A stretch of DNA of 64,000 nucleotides, taken from Sphingomonas sp. S-NIH.Pt15_0812 (lineage in GTDB: Bacteria > Pseudomonadota > Alphaproteobacteria > Sphingomonadales > Sphingomonadaceae). Below, in pieces: positions 8,477 to 16,960 of this stretch. The stretch is taken from assembly GCF_003951315.1 (NCBI RefSeq), contig NZ_QLJH01000016.1:1-64000 (forward strand). The letters are read 5' to 3'. Made by a program: the position numbers and the translations under genes. The notes under the pieces were generated by a model, which worked only from the letters and a program-made list of their open reading frames with translations, did not search any database and had not been told where the DNA came from. Numbering within the stretch: the stretch's first letter is position 1; each line of letters begins with the position of its first letter.

Positions 8477-9525
8477 GCCGCGACCTCGACGGGCGGCTGC
8501 GCCATGCCGCCCTCGCGGCTCAGCCATTCCGCCAGATCGGCGACGCCCGCCCGCCAGCCGATCCGATCGCCCAATGCCAGGGCCTGGGTTGCGGCGCGGG
8601 TGTCGGCGACGAAATAGCGCTGGTCGCCTGCCCGCCATTCGGCATGGCGCACCGCGACCGGCCGGCCGATCAGGTCGCCGATATGATCCAGCAACTGGCG
8701 CAGGCTGACCGCATTGTCCGGCCCGCCGCCCAGGTTGAAGGCGCGGCCGGCGATCCGGTCGATATCGCGCCACGCCGTCCGATAGGCATCGACGGCATCG
8801 CGCACGTCCAGAATATCGCGCACTTGGTGCCCGTCGCCATAGAGGGTGATCGGCTCGCCGCGCAGCGCCCGGATCAGGAAATGCGCGACCCAGCCCTGGT
8901 CCTCGGTGCCCATCTGGCGCTGGCCATAGATGCAGCTCATCCGCATCACGGCGGTGCGCAGGCCGAAGCTGCGGGCATAGTCCAGCACATATTGGTCCGC
9001 CGCACCCTTGGAACAGCCATAGGGGGTGTGGAAGTCGAGCGGCCGCGCCTCGCCAATGCCGTGCGCGCGGACCTGCGCATCGACCGGGCGGTAGGCGCCG
9101 TCCTCCAGCACGAAGTCGAGATCGGCGAGGTCGCCATACACCTTGTTGGTCGAGGCGAAGACCAGCGGCACATGCGGCGCGCGGGTGCGCAGCGCCTCCA
9201 GCAGATGCATAGTGCCCTGGATGTTGATGCCGAAGTCGGCGACCGGATCGACCAGGCTGGTTGTCACCGCAACCTGCGCGGCGAAGTGGAACACCGCAGC
9301 CGATCCCGCCACCGCGTCCGCCAGCCGCTCGCCGTCGCGGATATCCGCCTGTTCGAAGCGGATGCGCTCGCCATGCCGGTCGCGCAGCCAGGCAAGGTTG
9401 CGCTCGGTCCCCGGCCGGGCGAGCGAGTCGTAGACGCGAACCGTCCGTCCTTCGCTCGCCAGACGATCGGCGAGATTGGCGCCGATGAAGCCGGCGCCGC
9501 CGGTGATCAGGACCGGCGGGTTCAT
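8473..9525 (-). CDS. NAD-dependent epimerase, CDP-paratose 2-epimerase-like
   Basis: 350 residues from ATG at 9523-9525 (MNPPVLITGGAGFIGANLADRLA). The NAD motif GGAGFIG is near residue 10; ASTNKVYGDLADL, the Tyr-Lys motif YGCSKG, RMSCIYGQRQMGTEDQGW and YGDGHQVRDILDV are the combination seen in CDP-paratose/tyvelose 2-epimerases. It therefore likely acts on a nucleotide-linked hexose or deoxyhexose. No other CDP-deoxysugar genes (rfbF, rfbG, rfbS types) are in the window, so the substrate may come from elsewhere or be different. Four-base overlaps on both sides. Confidence 0.8.
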   Translation of the reverse strand: MNPPVLITGGAGFIGANLADRLASEGRTVRVYDSLARPGTERNLAWLRDRHGERIRFEQADIRDGERLADAVAGSAAVFHFAAQVAVTTSLVDPVADFGINIQGTMHLLEALRTRAPHVPLVFASTNKVYGDLADLDFVLEDGAYRPVDAQVRAHGIGEARPLDFHTPYGCSKGAADQYVLDYARSFGLRTAVMRMSCIYGQRQMGTEDQGWVAHFLIRALRGEPITLYGDGHQVRDILDVRDAVDAYRTAWRDIDRIAGRAFNLGGGPDNAVSLRQLLDHIGDLIGRPVAVRHAEWRAGDQRYFVADTRAATQALALGDRIGWRAGVADLAEWLSREGGMAQPPVEVAA

Positions 9526-10637
9526 GCCACCAGCCCGCGTTTCTCGAGCTCGGCCCGCGCCGTCGCCACCCGGTCCTCGGCGGTCTGCTCGGCGACCCAT
9601 TCGGCGAGTTCGGCCAGGCCGTCGCCGAAATCCTGCCGCGCCTCGAAGTCCAGCGTCTCGCGCGCCAGCGTCGCGTCGCAGAAGCAGTGGCGGATGTCGC
9701 CGATCCGCGCCTTGCCGACGATCTCGGGCGCGATCTCGTTCTTGCCCATGGCGCGCGCCAGTTCGGTCGCCACCTCGGTCACCGAACGGTCATGGCCGGA
9801 GCCGATGTTGAACGTGCCGCCCGCCGCCTGCGGCAGCACCAGCGCATCGGCAAAGGCCCGCGCCACGTCGGAGACATGGACGAAGTCGCGCCGCTGCTCG
9901 CCATCCTCGAAGATCATCGGCTGCTGCCCGTTGAGCAGGCGCGAGGCGAAGATGGCGAGGACGCCGGTATAGGGGTTGGACAGCGCCTGGCCTGGCCCAT
10001 AGACGTTGAACAGGCGCAGGCATACGCCCTCCATGCCATAGGGCGCGGCCATGATATGGGTGGTGCGCTCCTGCACATATTTGTTGAGCGCGTAGATCGA
10101 CGACAGCGCCGGCCGCTTCCATTCGGGCGTCGCCACCGGGGTCAGCGGTCGGCCCTGCCTATCGACCGGCTCCCAGTTGGACAGGCCGTCGCGGAGATTG
10201 TGGCGCTCGGCATCCTGCACCAGTGCGCCGTCCGCATCGAGGTACAGTCCCTCGCCATAGATGGACATGGAGGAGGCGGTGACGACCCGTCGCACCGGGC
10301 GATCGATCAGTGTCTCGAACAGCACGGCGGTGCCGACATCGTTGGTTGAGGTGTAGCGCTCCACCTCGTACATCGACTGGCCGACGCCGACCTCGGCCGC
10401 GAGGTGGATGACGCTGTCGACCCCTTGCAACGCCTTGGCGACGACATCCCGGTTGCGCACGTCGCCACGGATCAGATCCACCGCGTCGTTCAGAAGCGGG
10501 GGGCGATCGACATCGCCATGCACCTGCTCGATCAAGCTGTCGAGCACGCGGACCTCATCGCCCCGGCGGAGCAGTTCGTCCGCGACGAAGCGCCCGATAA
10601 AGCCGGCGCCGCCGGTGATCAGGACCCTCTCGCTCAT
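9522..10637 (-). CDS. NAD-dependent nucleotide-sugar epimerase/dehydratase
   Basis: 371 residues from ATG at 10635-10637 (MSERVLITGGAGFIGRFVADELL), preceded by a GGGGTGGG ribosome site; an in-frame ATG at 10691 would add 18 poorly supported residues. Motifs: GGAGFIGR, TASSMSIYGEG with an unusually long insert, then YALNKYVQE as catalytic Tyr-Lys, and RLFNVYGPGQALSNPYTG. The last pattern is common in UDP-glucose/UDP-GlcNAc 4-epimerase relatives. First gene of the leftward carbohydrate operon, starting at the divergent promoter region. Confidence 0.8.
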   Translation of the reverse strand: MSERVLITGGAGFIGRFVADELLRRGDEVRVLDSLIEQVHGDVDRPPLLNDAVDLIRGDVRNRDVVAKALQGVDSVIHLAAEVGVGQSMYEVERYTSTNDVGTAVLFETLIDRPVRRVVTASSMSIYGEGLYLDADGALVQDAERHNLRDGLSNWEPVDRQGRPLTPVATPEWKRPALSSIYALNKYVQERTTHIMAAPYGMEGVCLRLFNVYGPGQALSNPYTGVLAIFASRLLNGQQPMIFEDGEQRRDFVHVSDVARAFADALVLPQAAGGTFNIGSGHDRSVTEVATELARAMGKNEIAPEIVGKARIGDIRHCFCDATLARETLDFEARQDFGDGLAELAEWVAEQTAEDRVATARAELEKRGLVA

Positions 10638-10853
10638 CGACCCACCCCGTTGATCGATGTCAACGACACACGATCCGCCCTTGTGGAACATGCTCGCATC
10701 GGCGTTTCCTCCCGGGTACGCAAAAAATCGCTACGCGAATGAAACAAAGCAACTTCTTCTTTGTTCCTAATGACTTGAGGCACAAACCTCATGATCCGCA
10801 TCAAGCCGGTTTGGTCCTGCCGAGCCGGTGACCATTGAGGGAAGCCCTGGATT
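10638..10853. promoter_or_regulatory. divergent promoter region of carbohydrate island
   Basis: This 216-bp gap separates the leftward epimerase/glycosyltransferase run from the rightward phosphatase/glycosidase run and must hold promoters for both. It is locally AT-rich around 10715-10800. I cannot pick confident -35/-10 pairs or an operator. Confidence 0.45.
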
Positions 10854-11450
10854 TTGACGGCGACGCTGCTGCTGATCCGCCATGCCGCGCATGGTCATCT
10901 CGACCGCTGCCTGTCCGGACGAATGCCGGGCGTGCCGCTGAGCGAGGCCGGCCGCGATCAGGCATTGACGCTGGCCCGGCGACTGGCGGGCGAGCGGATC
11001 GACTGGATCGACGCATCCCCGCTCGATCGCACGCGCGAGACGGCGGCGGCGATCGCCGGGCCGCATGGGCTGACGCCCGAAGATGCGCCCGACCTGGTCG
11101 AGATCGACATGGGCGACTGGACCGGCCGCGCCTTCGACACGTTGACCGACGATCCGGACTGGACCCGCTGGAACCAGGAGCGTGGCATCGCCCGTATCCC
11201 CGGCGGCGAGACGATGGCGGAGGCGCAGGCGCGGATCATGGCGCATCTTCGCCGAATCGCCCGCGAGCGGACCGGCACCATCGGTGCGCTGGTGACGCAT
11301 AGCGACATGATCCGGGGGGCGGTGGCGGACATACTCGGCCTGTCGCTGGACCATGTGTTGCGCTTCGACATCGATCCCGCCTCGGTCACGCGGGTGGTGA
11401 TGGGCGACTGGGGTGCGCGGCTGCTGACGCTGAACGAGACGGCCGGCTGA
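10854..11450 (+). CDS. histidine phosphatase family protein
   Basis: 198 residues starting at TTG (10854-10856) with a GAGGGA ribosome site about 14 bases upstream. LLLIRHAAHGHLD carries the phosphate-accepting histidine of the phosphoglycerate-mutase superfamily (RHA here instead of the usual RHG/RHE), followed by GVPLSEAGRDQA, ASPLDRTRETA, EIDMGDWTGR with the second acid, and LVTHSDMIRG with the second catalytic histidine. It is the first gene of the rightward arm of the carbohydrate island, so a sugar-phosphate or nucleotide-sugar related phosphatase role is a reasonable inference. Confidence 0.82.
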   Translation: MTATLLLIRHAAHGHLDRCLSGRMPGVPLSEAGRDQALTLARRLAGERIDWIDASPLDRTRETAAAIAGPHGLTPEDAPDLVEIDMGDWTGRAFDTLTDDPDWTRWNQERGIARIPGGETMAEAQARIMAHLRRIARERTGTIGALVTHSDMIRGAVADILGLSLDHVLRFDIDPASVTRVVMGDWGARLLTLNETAG

Positions 11451-11490
11451 TCCGCCGTCGGAAGAGACCCAATTCCCGAGAGGTTGCACG

Positions 11491-12417
11491 ATGATCGAAG
11501 CCGCGATGTTCTGGAACGAGCCCAACAACAAGTCGCATTGGGACCCGGAACTGGACCCCGACTGGTCGATCTTCGCCGACACGGTGACGCGGGCGGGCCG
11601 GGCGGTGGCGGCGATCAATCCGGCGGTCACGCGCGTGCTGGGCGGCATGTCGCCGATCGACCCGCAATGGGTACGCCGCATGGAGGCGCAGGGCGGGCTG
11701 GACGCGGTGGACGTGATCGCGGTGCACGGCTTCCCGCTCGACTGGAACCTGTGGTCGATCCACGATTGGCCCGCCAAAGTGGCCGAGATCGAGGCGGTGA
11801 CCGACAAGCCGGTCTGGGTGACCGAAGTCGGCGTCGGCTCGTTCGGCGCGGAGGAGGTGCAGGTGTTCGGCGTGCAGCGCACCGCCGAACTGCTGATCGG
11901 CCGCGTGCCTCGCATCTTCTGGTATTCGCTGTTCGACCTGCCGATAGAATGGGGCGCCACCACCCGTCACCGCGAGGCGGAGGGGTCGAGCTATTACCGG
12001 CATTTCTACATGGGGCTGATCCGTCCGGACGGCACGCCCAAGCCGGCGCTGGACGAATATGCCAAGGTCGCGGCCGAGATGGGGCTGATGCAGTGGTTCC
12101 ATTATCAGGACCCGCGCCTGGACGATGCCGTCGCCTGGATGAAGCGGCTGGGCACGAAGAAACTGCGGACCGGCCTGTCCTGGGCCGACAGCTTCCGCCC
12201 CGACGCGATCGACTGGTTCGACCGGCAGATGGAGGCGCTGCAGGATTTCGACCTGACCGTCACCTTCTGCTTCACGCCCGAGCATCTGGGCGTCGCGCCG
12301 CACCATACCAGCCCGGCGCGCGATCCGCAGCGATTCGCCGATTTCTGCGCCTGGATGATCGACCGCTATGCGCCCGCGCAGGCGGTGGTGCCGCAGCCGG
12401 TCGGCATGCTGGCCTGA
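11491..12417 (+). CDS. GH-A clan glycosidase, apparently circularly permuted (beta-xylosidase-like)
   Basis: 308 residues with a GAGAGG ribosome site 7 bases before the ATG. The protein begins almost at once with FWNEPNNKSHWD: N9-E10 is the asparagine-glutamate acid/base pair that normally sits on strand 4 of GH-A TIM barrels (GH39/GH5 style). VWVTEVGVGSF holds the expected nucleophile E112 (strand 7) and IFWYSLFD strand 8. After about residue 195 comes MQWFHYQDPRLDDAVAWMKR...LRTGLSW and VTFCFTPEHLGVAPHHTSP, which resemble strands 1-3 that ordinarily precede the NEP motif. The gene is thus read as strands 4-8 followed by 1-3. No signal peptide; cytosolic action is likely. Substrate unknown. 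Confidence 0.75.
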   Translation: MIEAAMFWNEPNNKSHWDPELDPDWSIFADTVTRAGRAVAAINPAVTRVLGGMSPIDPQWVRRMEAQGGLDAVDVIAVHGFPLDWNLWSIHDWPAKVAEIEAVTDKPVWVTEVGVGSFGAEEVQVFGVQRTAELLIGRVPRIFWYSLFDLPIEWGATTRHREAEGSSYYRHFYMGLIRPDGTPKPALDEYAKVAAEMGLMQWFHYQDPRLDDAVAWMKRLGTKKLRTGLSWADSFRPDAIDWFDRQMEALQDFDLTVTFCFTPEHLGVAPHHTSPARDPQRFADFCAWMIDRYAPAQAVVPQPVGMLA

Positions 12418-12463
12418 TCACGACATCATCCGGCGGCCTTCGTCCGGATCGCAAGGAGCACGC

Positions 12464-13420
12464 ATGAAAGCAGCGATACTGGTCGGCCCGGAGCGGTTCG
12501 AGATCGCCGAGGTCGACCGCCCCGAGCCCGGTCCCGGCGAGGTCCGGGTGCGGCTGGAGGGGACGGGCGTCTGCGCCTCCAATGTCGAGCCGTTCGAGGG
12601 GCAGCCCTGGTCGAGCTTTCCGGGCGCACCCGGTGGCCTGGGGCATGAAGGCTGGGGCGTGGTGGATGCGCTGGGCGAAGGGGTCGCGTCGCCGTCGATC
12701 GGCGCGCGGGTCGCCCTGTTGTCCGAACGGGCCTTCGCCGAATATGACGTCGCGCCCGCCGACGCGCTGGTCGTGTTGCCCGAGGCGCTGGCGGGCCGAG
12801 CCTTTCCCGGCGAGCCGATCGCCTGTGCCATGAACATCTTCCGCCGCAGCGACATCCGTGCCGGACAGACGGTGGCGATCGTCGGGATCGGTTTCCTGGG
12901 GGCGATCCTGACCCGGCTGGCGACGGACGCCGGCGCGCGAGTCATCGCCATTTCGCGCCGGGCGGAGTCGCTGGCGCTGGCCCGCGATTTCGGCGCGGCG
13001 GAGACGATCGCGATGGACGATCACTGGGCGATCATCGAACAGGTGAAGCAGCTGACGGGGGCGCGTTTCTGCGAGCGGGTAATCGAGGCGGTCGGCAAGC
13101 AATGGCCGCTCGACCTCGCATCCGCGCTGGTCGGCATGGGCGGGCGGCTGGTCATCGCGGGGTATCACCAGGACGGCCCGCGCCAGGTCAATATGCAGGA
13201 TTGGAACTGGAAGGGGATCGACGTGGTCAACGCGCACGAGCGCGATCCGGCAGTCCATCGCCAGGGCCTGCGCGAGGCGGTGGCGGCGGTGGCCGACGGG
13301 CGGATCGACCTGGAAGCGCTGCTCACCCATGTCTATCCGCTCGACCGGCTGGACGAGGCGATCACCGCCACGCGCGACAAGCCGGAAGGGTTCATCAAGG
13401 CGCTGGTGACCTATGCATAG
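12464..13420 (+). CDS. zinc-type medium-chain dehydrogenase
   Basis: 318 residues from ATG 12464 with AAGGAG upstream; the longer open frame runs into the preceding gene. N-terminal GroES-like domain has GTGVCASNVEPF (cysteine zinc ligand) and GGLGHEGWG (histidine-glutamate of the catalytic zinc site); the Rossmann domain has VAIVGIGFLGAILTRLA. It lacks the four-cysteine structural zinc lobe, so it is a short form. Expected reaction: NAD(P)-linked oxidation or reduction of an alcohol/polyol or sugar carbon. Its end overlaps the following oxidoreductase by 8 bp, so the two probably act on the same sugar skeleton. Confidence 0.82.
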   Translation: MKAAILVGPERFEIAEVDRPEPGPGEVRVRLEGTGVCASNVEPFEGQPWSSFPGAPGGLGHEGWGVVDALGEGVASPSIGARVALLSERAFAEYDVAPADALVVLPEALAGRAFPGEPIACAMNIFRRSDIRAGQTVAIVGIGFLGAILTRLATDAGARVIAISRRAESLALARDFGAAETIAMDDHWAIIEQVKQLTGARFCERVIEAVGKQWPLDLASALVGMGGRLVIAGYHQDGPRQVNMQDWNWKGIDVVNAHERDPAVHRQGLREAVAAVADGRIDLEALLTHVYPLDRLDEAITATRDKPEGFIKALVTYA

Positions 13421-14405
13421 GCCGCGCCTCGGTTTCCTGGGCACCGGCTGGATCGGTCGCCACCGCATGAGCGCGATTCACTCCGCCGGTTGCGCGACGA
13501 TCGTCGCGGTCGCCGATCCCGCGCCCGAGATGGCCGCCGCCGCGGCCGAGGCCGCACCGGGCGCCATGGTCGTTCCGGATCTCGACGCACTGCTGGCGCG
13601 GGGGCTGGACGGACTGGTCATCGCCACCCCGAGCGCACTCCATGCCGAACAGGCTATCCGTGCGCTGGAGGCGGGCGTCGCGGTCTTCTGCCAGAAGCCG
13701 CTGGGCCGCGACGCGGCGGAGACGGCGCGGGTGGTCGCGGCCGCCGGGGCGGCCGACCGGCTGCTCGGCGTCGACTTGTCCTATCGCTTCACCGACGGCA
13801 TGGCCGCGATCGCCGATCTGGTCCGGCGCGGCGCGTTGGGCCGGGTGTTCGCGATCGACCTGGTGTTCCACAACGCCTATGGCCCGGACAAGCCGTGGTT
13901 CTACGACCGGGCGCAGTCGGGTGGCGGCTGCGTGATGGATCTCGGCATCCATCTGGTCGACCTGGCGCTCTGGGCGACGGGTTTCCCGGGCATCGCCCGG
14001 ACCCAGGCCAGCCTGTTCGCGGGCGGTGCGCCGCTGCACGGGCGCGATGCGGTCGAGGATTATGCGGTCGCGACGCTCGACCTGGCGGACGGGACCGTGG
14101 TGCGGCTGGCCTGTTCGTGGCGCGTCCATGCCGGGCGCGATGCGGTGATCGAAGCGAGCTTCTACGGCAGCGAGGGCGGCGCGACGCTGCGCAATGTCGA
14201 TGGCTCCTTCTATGATTTCGTCGCCGAACGGCATCGCGGCACGGCGCGCGAGCGTCTGGCCGGCCCGCCGGAGGAATGGGGCGGCCGGGCGGCGGTCGAC
14301 TGGGCGCGGCGACTGGCGTCGGGTGAAGGCTTCGATCCTGCGGCGCGGCACTTCGTCGCGGCGGCGGAGGCGCTCGACCGGATCTATGTCGCCGCAGGGG
14401 CGTGA
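13413..14405 (+). CDS. Gfo/Idh/MocA family oxidoreductase
   Basis: 330 residues. N-terminal Rossmann motif LGFLGTGWIGRHRM, then VFCQKPLGRDAAET, the family's EKP motif with Gln in place of Glu but the catalytic lysine kept, and a C-terminal domain with GGGCVMDLGIHLVDLALW (the D..H pair near the active site). Members oxidise or reduce sugar or inositol hydroxyls with NAD(P). It overlaps the dehydrogenase gene by 8 bp and closes the rightward arm of the carbohydrate island. Confidence 0.85.
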   Translation: MHRPRLGFLGTGWIGRHRMSAIHSAGCATIVAVADPAPEMAAAAAEAAPGAMVVPDLDALLARGLDGLVIATPSALHAEQAIRALEAGVAVFCQKPLGRDAAETARVVAAAGAADRLLGVDLSYRFTDGMAAIADLVRRGALGRVFAIDLVFHNAYGPDKPWFYDRAQSGGGCVMDLGIHLVDLALWATGFPGIARTQASLFAGGAPLHGRDAVEDYAVATLDLADGTVVRLACSWRVHAGRDAVIEASFYGSEGGATLRNVDGSFYDFVAERHRGTARERLAGPPEEWGGRAAVDWARRLASGEGFDPAARHFVAAAEALDRIYVAAGA

Positions 14406-14464
14406 ACCCCGCGCCGCCTTCCGCTAAGGAGCGAGGCGACAGCGGAAGAGGGGGCCGAGGGCTG

Positions 14465-15694
14465 ATGGAAGACTATGACGTGGTGATCGTCGGCGGCGGC
14501 CATGCCGGCGCACAGGCGGCGATCGCCCTGCGGCAGGAGAAGTTCGGCGGCTCCATCGCGTTGCTGACCGCGGAGGCCGACGCCCCCTATGAACGGCCGC
14601 CTTTGTCGAAGGATTACCTCTCCGGCAACCGGCCGTTCGATCGCATCCTGATCCGCCCCGAGTCCTTCTGGCGCGACCGGGCGATCGCGCTCCGCACCGA
14701 TACTCGCGTCGTCGCGGTCGACCCGGCGGCCCGGCGGGTGACCACCGCGACGGGCGAGGAGATCGGCTATGGCGAGCTGATCTGGGCGGCGGGCGGCGAT
14801 GCGCGCCGGATCGCCTGTCCGGGCCACGACCTGGCGGGCGTCCATTCGGTGCGCAGCCGCGCCGATGTCGATCGGCTGGTCGCCGAACTGCCGGCGGTGC
14901 GCGAAGTGGTGGTGATCGGCGGTGGCTATATCGGGCTGGAGGCGGCGGCCGTGCTGACCAAGGCCGGCAAGGCGGTGACCCTGGTCGAGGCGCAGGGCCG
15001 CGTGCTGGCGCGCGTCGCGGGGGTCGACCTGTCCCGCTTCTACGAGGCGGAGCACCGGGCGCACGGCGTCACGTTGCGGTTGGACGAGAGCGTGTCCTGC
15101 CTGGAGGGCGAGGTCTGGGTCAGCGGCGTGCGGCTCGGCGACGGCACGCTGGTCCCTGCGCAGATGGTGATCGTCGGCATCGGCATCATGCCGGCGGTCG
15201 CGCCGCTGCTCGCGGCCGGCGTGGCCCCGACCGCGGCGGGCGGGGTGCTGGTCGATGAACAATGCCGGACCAATGTCGCGGCTATCCGGGCGATCGGCGA
15301 TTGCGCCGCGCATCGCAACGCCTTTGCCGATGGCGCGGTGATCCGGCTGGAGTCGGTGCAGAACGCCACCGACCAGGCGGCGGTGGCGGCGCGGGCGATC
15401 GTCGGCCGCGACGTCGCCTATCACGCCGTGCCCTGGTTCTGGTCCGACCAATATGACCTCAAGCTCCAGACGGTCGGGCTGTCGACGGGCCATGACCGGG
15501 CCGTCCTGCGCGGCGATCCGGCCATGCGCAGCTTCGCCATCATCTATCTGCGGGAAGGCCGCGTCGTCGCGCTCGACTGCGTCAACGCGATGAAGGATTT
15601 CGTGCAGGGTCGCGCCCTGGTGGCGGCCGGGGCGATCATCCCGCCCGAGCATCTGGCCGATCCATCGCGTCCGTTGAAAAGCCTGATCGGCTGA
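14465..15694 (+). CDS. FAD-dependent ferredoxin/rubredoxin-type reductase
   Basis: 409 residues from ATG 14465 (MEDYDVVIVGGGHAGAQAA); an in-frame ATG at 14402 exists but would add 21 low-complexity residues. Two dinucleotide motifs are seen, GGGHAGAQAA for FAD and VVVIGGGYIGLEAA for NAD(P), plus RAIGDCAAH, the second FAD motif, and ERPPLSKDYL, typical of oxygenase-coupled ferredoxin reductases. It would pass electrons from NAD(P)H to a ferredoxin. No ferredoxin or oxygenase gene is adjacent; the Old Yellow Enzyme follows 69 bp later. Confidence 0.85.
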   Translation: MEDYDVVIVGGGHAGAQAAIALRQEKFGGSIALLTAEADAPYERPPLSKDYLSGNRPFDRILIRPESFWRDRAIALRTDTRVVAVDPAARRVTTATGEEIGYGELIWAAGGDARRIACPGHDLAGVHSVRSRADVDRLVAELPAVREVVVIGGGYIGLEAAAVLTKAGKAVTLVEAQGRVLARVAGVDLSRFYEAEHRAHGVTLRLDESVSCLEGEVWVSGVRLGDGTLVPAQMVIVGIGIMPAVAPLLAAGVAPTAAGGVLVDEQCRTNVAAIRAIGDCAAHRNAFADGAVIRLESVQNATDQAAVAARAIVGRDVAYHAVPWFWSDQYDLKLQTVGLSTGHDRAVLRGDPAMRSFAIIYLREGRVVALDCVNAMKDFVQGRALVAAGAIIPPEHLADPSRPLKSLIG

Positions 15695-15763
15695 CCGCCC
15701 GCACACCGGGCCCCGAACCCGCCGCCAAGCGTAAGTGCCACGCACCGAAACAGGAGGCGTGAT

Positions 15764-16888
15764 TTGAACTATCCGCAACTATTCCAAAATCTTGATGTGG
15801 GTCCGCTGCGGCTGGACAATCGCATCGTCATCGCGCCCATGTGCCAATATTCGGCCGAGAATGGCTGCATGACCGACTGGCACCTGATCCATCTGGGGCA
15901 TCTCGCCCTGTCCGGCGCGGCTTTGCTGACCATCGAGGCGACGGCCGTCGTGCCGGAGGGGCGGATCACCTATGCCGATGTCGGCCTGTGGGACGATGCG
16001 ACCGAGGCGGCGATGGCCCGGGTGGTGGCGGCGGTGCGGCGGCATTCGGCGATGCCGATCGCGATCCAGCTCGCCCATGCCGGTCGCAAGGCCTCGACCG
16101 ACCTGCCCTGGCGCGGCGGCCGCCAGATCGCGCCGGACGCGGCGAATGGCTGGCCGACGGTCGCTCCGTCCGCCATGGCCTTTGCGGACGGGGAGACTGT
16201 ACCCGCCCCGCTCGACCAGGACGGCATCGCCCGCGTGCGTGACGGCTTCGTCGAGGCCGCGAAGCGCGCGGCGCGGATCGGTATCGATGCGATCCAGCTC
16301 CACGGCGCCCATGGTTATCTGCTCCATCAGTTCCTGTCGCCGCTCTCCAACCGACGCGACGACGATTATGGCGGATCGCTGGAGAACCGGATGCGGCTGC
16401 CGCTCGAAATCTTCGACGCGGTGCGGGCGGCGGTGCCGGACCGCATACCGGTCACGATGCGCGTTTCAGGCACCGATTGGGTCGAGGGCGGCTGGGACAT
16501 CGACCAGACCGTCGCGTTCGCCCAGGCGCTGGAGGCTCGCGGGTGCGCGGCGATGCACGTCTCGAGCGGCGGCCTCGACGCGCGCCAGCATATCCCGGTC
16601 GGCCCCAACTATCAGGTGCCGCTCGCTCGCGCGGTAAAGCAAGCGGTCGGCATTCCGGTCGTCGCGGTGGGCCAGATCACCGGATATGAACAGGCGGAGG
16701 CGATCGTCGCGACGGGCGATGCGGACTTGATCGGGTTGGCGCGGACGATCCTCTATGATCCGCGCTGGCCCTGGCATGCCGCTGCCCATCTGGGCGGGCG
16801 GGTACGCGCCCCGGATCAGTATCGCCGCTCGCAGCCATCCCGCTTCAAGCAGCTGTTCGATGTACCGAGCGATACGGCGCATTCATGA
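15764..16888 (+). CDS. Old Yellow Enzyme family NADH:flavin oxidoreductase
   Basis: 374 residues starting at TTG (15764) behind a strong AGGAGG. The sequence has the YqjM/thermophilic-like OYE signature: APMCQYSAENG with the redox-tuning cysteine, HGAHGYLLHQFLSPLSNRRDDDYGGS with the substrate-binding His pair region, and GLARTILYDPRWPWHAA at the C-terminus. It is an FMN enzyme that reduces activated C=C bonds or nitro compounds with NAD(P)H. Length fits the family. Transcription may continue from the reductase gene upstream. Confidence 0.92.
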   Translation: MNYPQLFQNLDVGPLRLDNRIVIAPMCQYSAENGCMTDWHLIHLGHLALSGAALLTIEATAVVPEGRITYADVGLWDDATEAAMARVVAAVRRHSAMPIAIQLAHAGRKASTDLPWRGGRQIAPDAANGWPTVAPSAMAFADGETVPAPLDQDGIARVRDGFVEAAKRAARIGIDAIQLHGAHGYLLHQFLSPLSNRRDDDYGGSLENRMRLPLEIFDAVRAAVPDRIPVTMRVSGTDWVEGGWDIDQTVAFAQALEARGCAAMHVSSGGLDARQHIPVGPNYQVPLARAVKQAVGIPVVAVGQITGYEQAEAIVATGDADLIGLARTILYDPRWPWHAAAHLGGRVRAPDQYRRSQPSRFKQLFDVPSDTAHS

Positions 16889-16903
16889 GAAGAGGGGCAT
16901 GAG

Positions 16904-16934
16904 AAAAGGGGCGCTCGCATCGTGCGAACGCCCC
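16904..16934 (-). terminator. Rho-independent terminator of csbD
   Basis: GGGGCG-c-TCGCA at 16908-16919 pairs with TGCGA-a-CGCCCC at 16923-16934 around a 3-base loop. On the minus strand the stem is followed by TTTTCTC (16907 leftwards), so it terminates csbD; it could also stop rightward transcription from the Old Yellow Enzyme gene. Confidence 0.75.
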
Positions 16935-16960
16935 ACATCTTCGTCAATCAAGCCGGAAGA

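Noticed and set aside
14402..14464. Upstream start for the ferredoxin-reductase-like gene
   Set aside because: The added residues (PPSAKERGDSGRGGRG) are not like the family; MEDYDVVIVGGG is the natural N-terminus.
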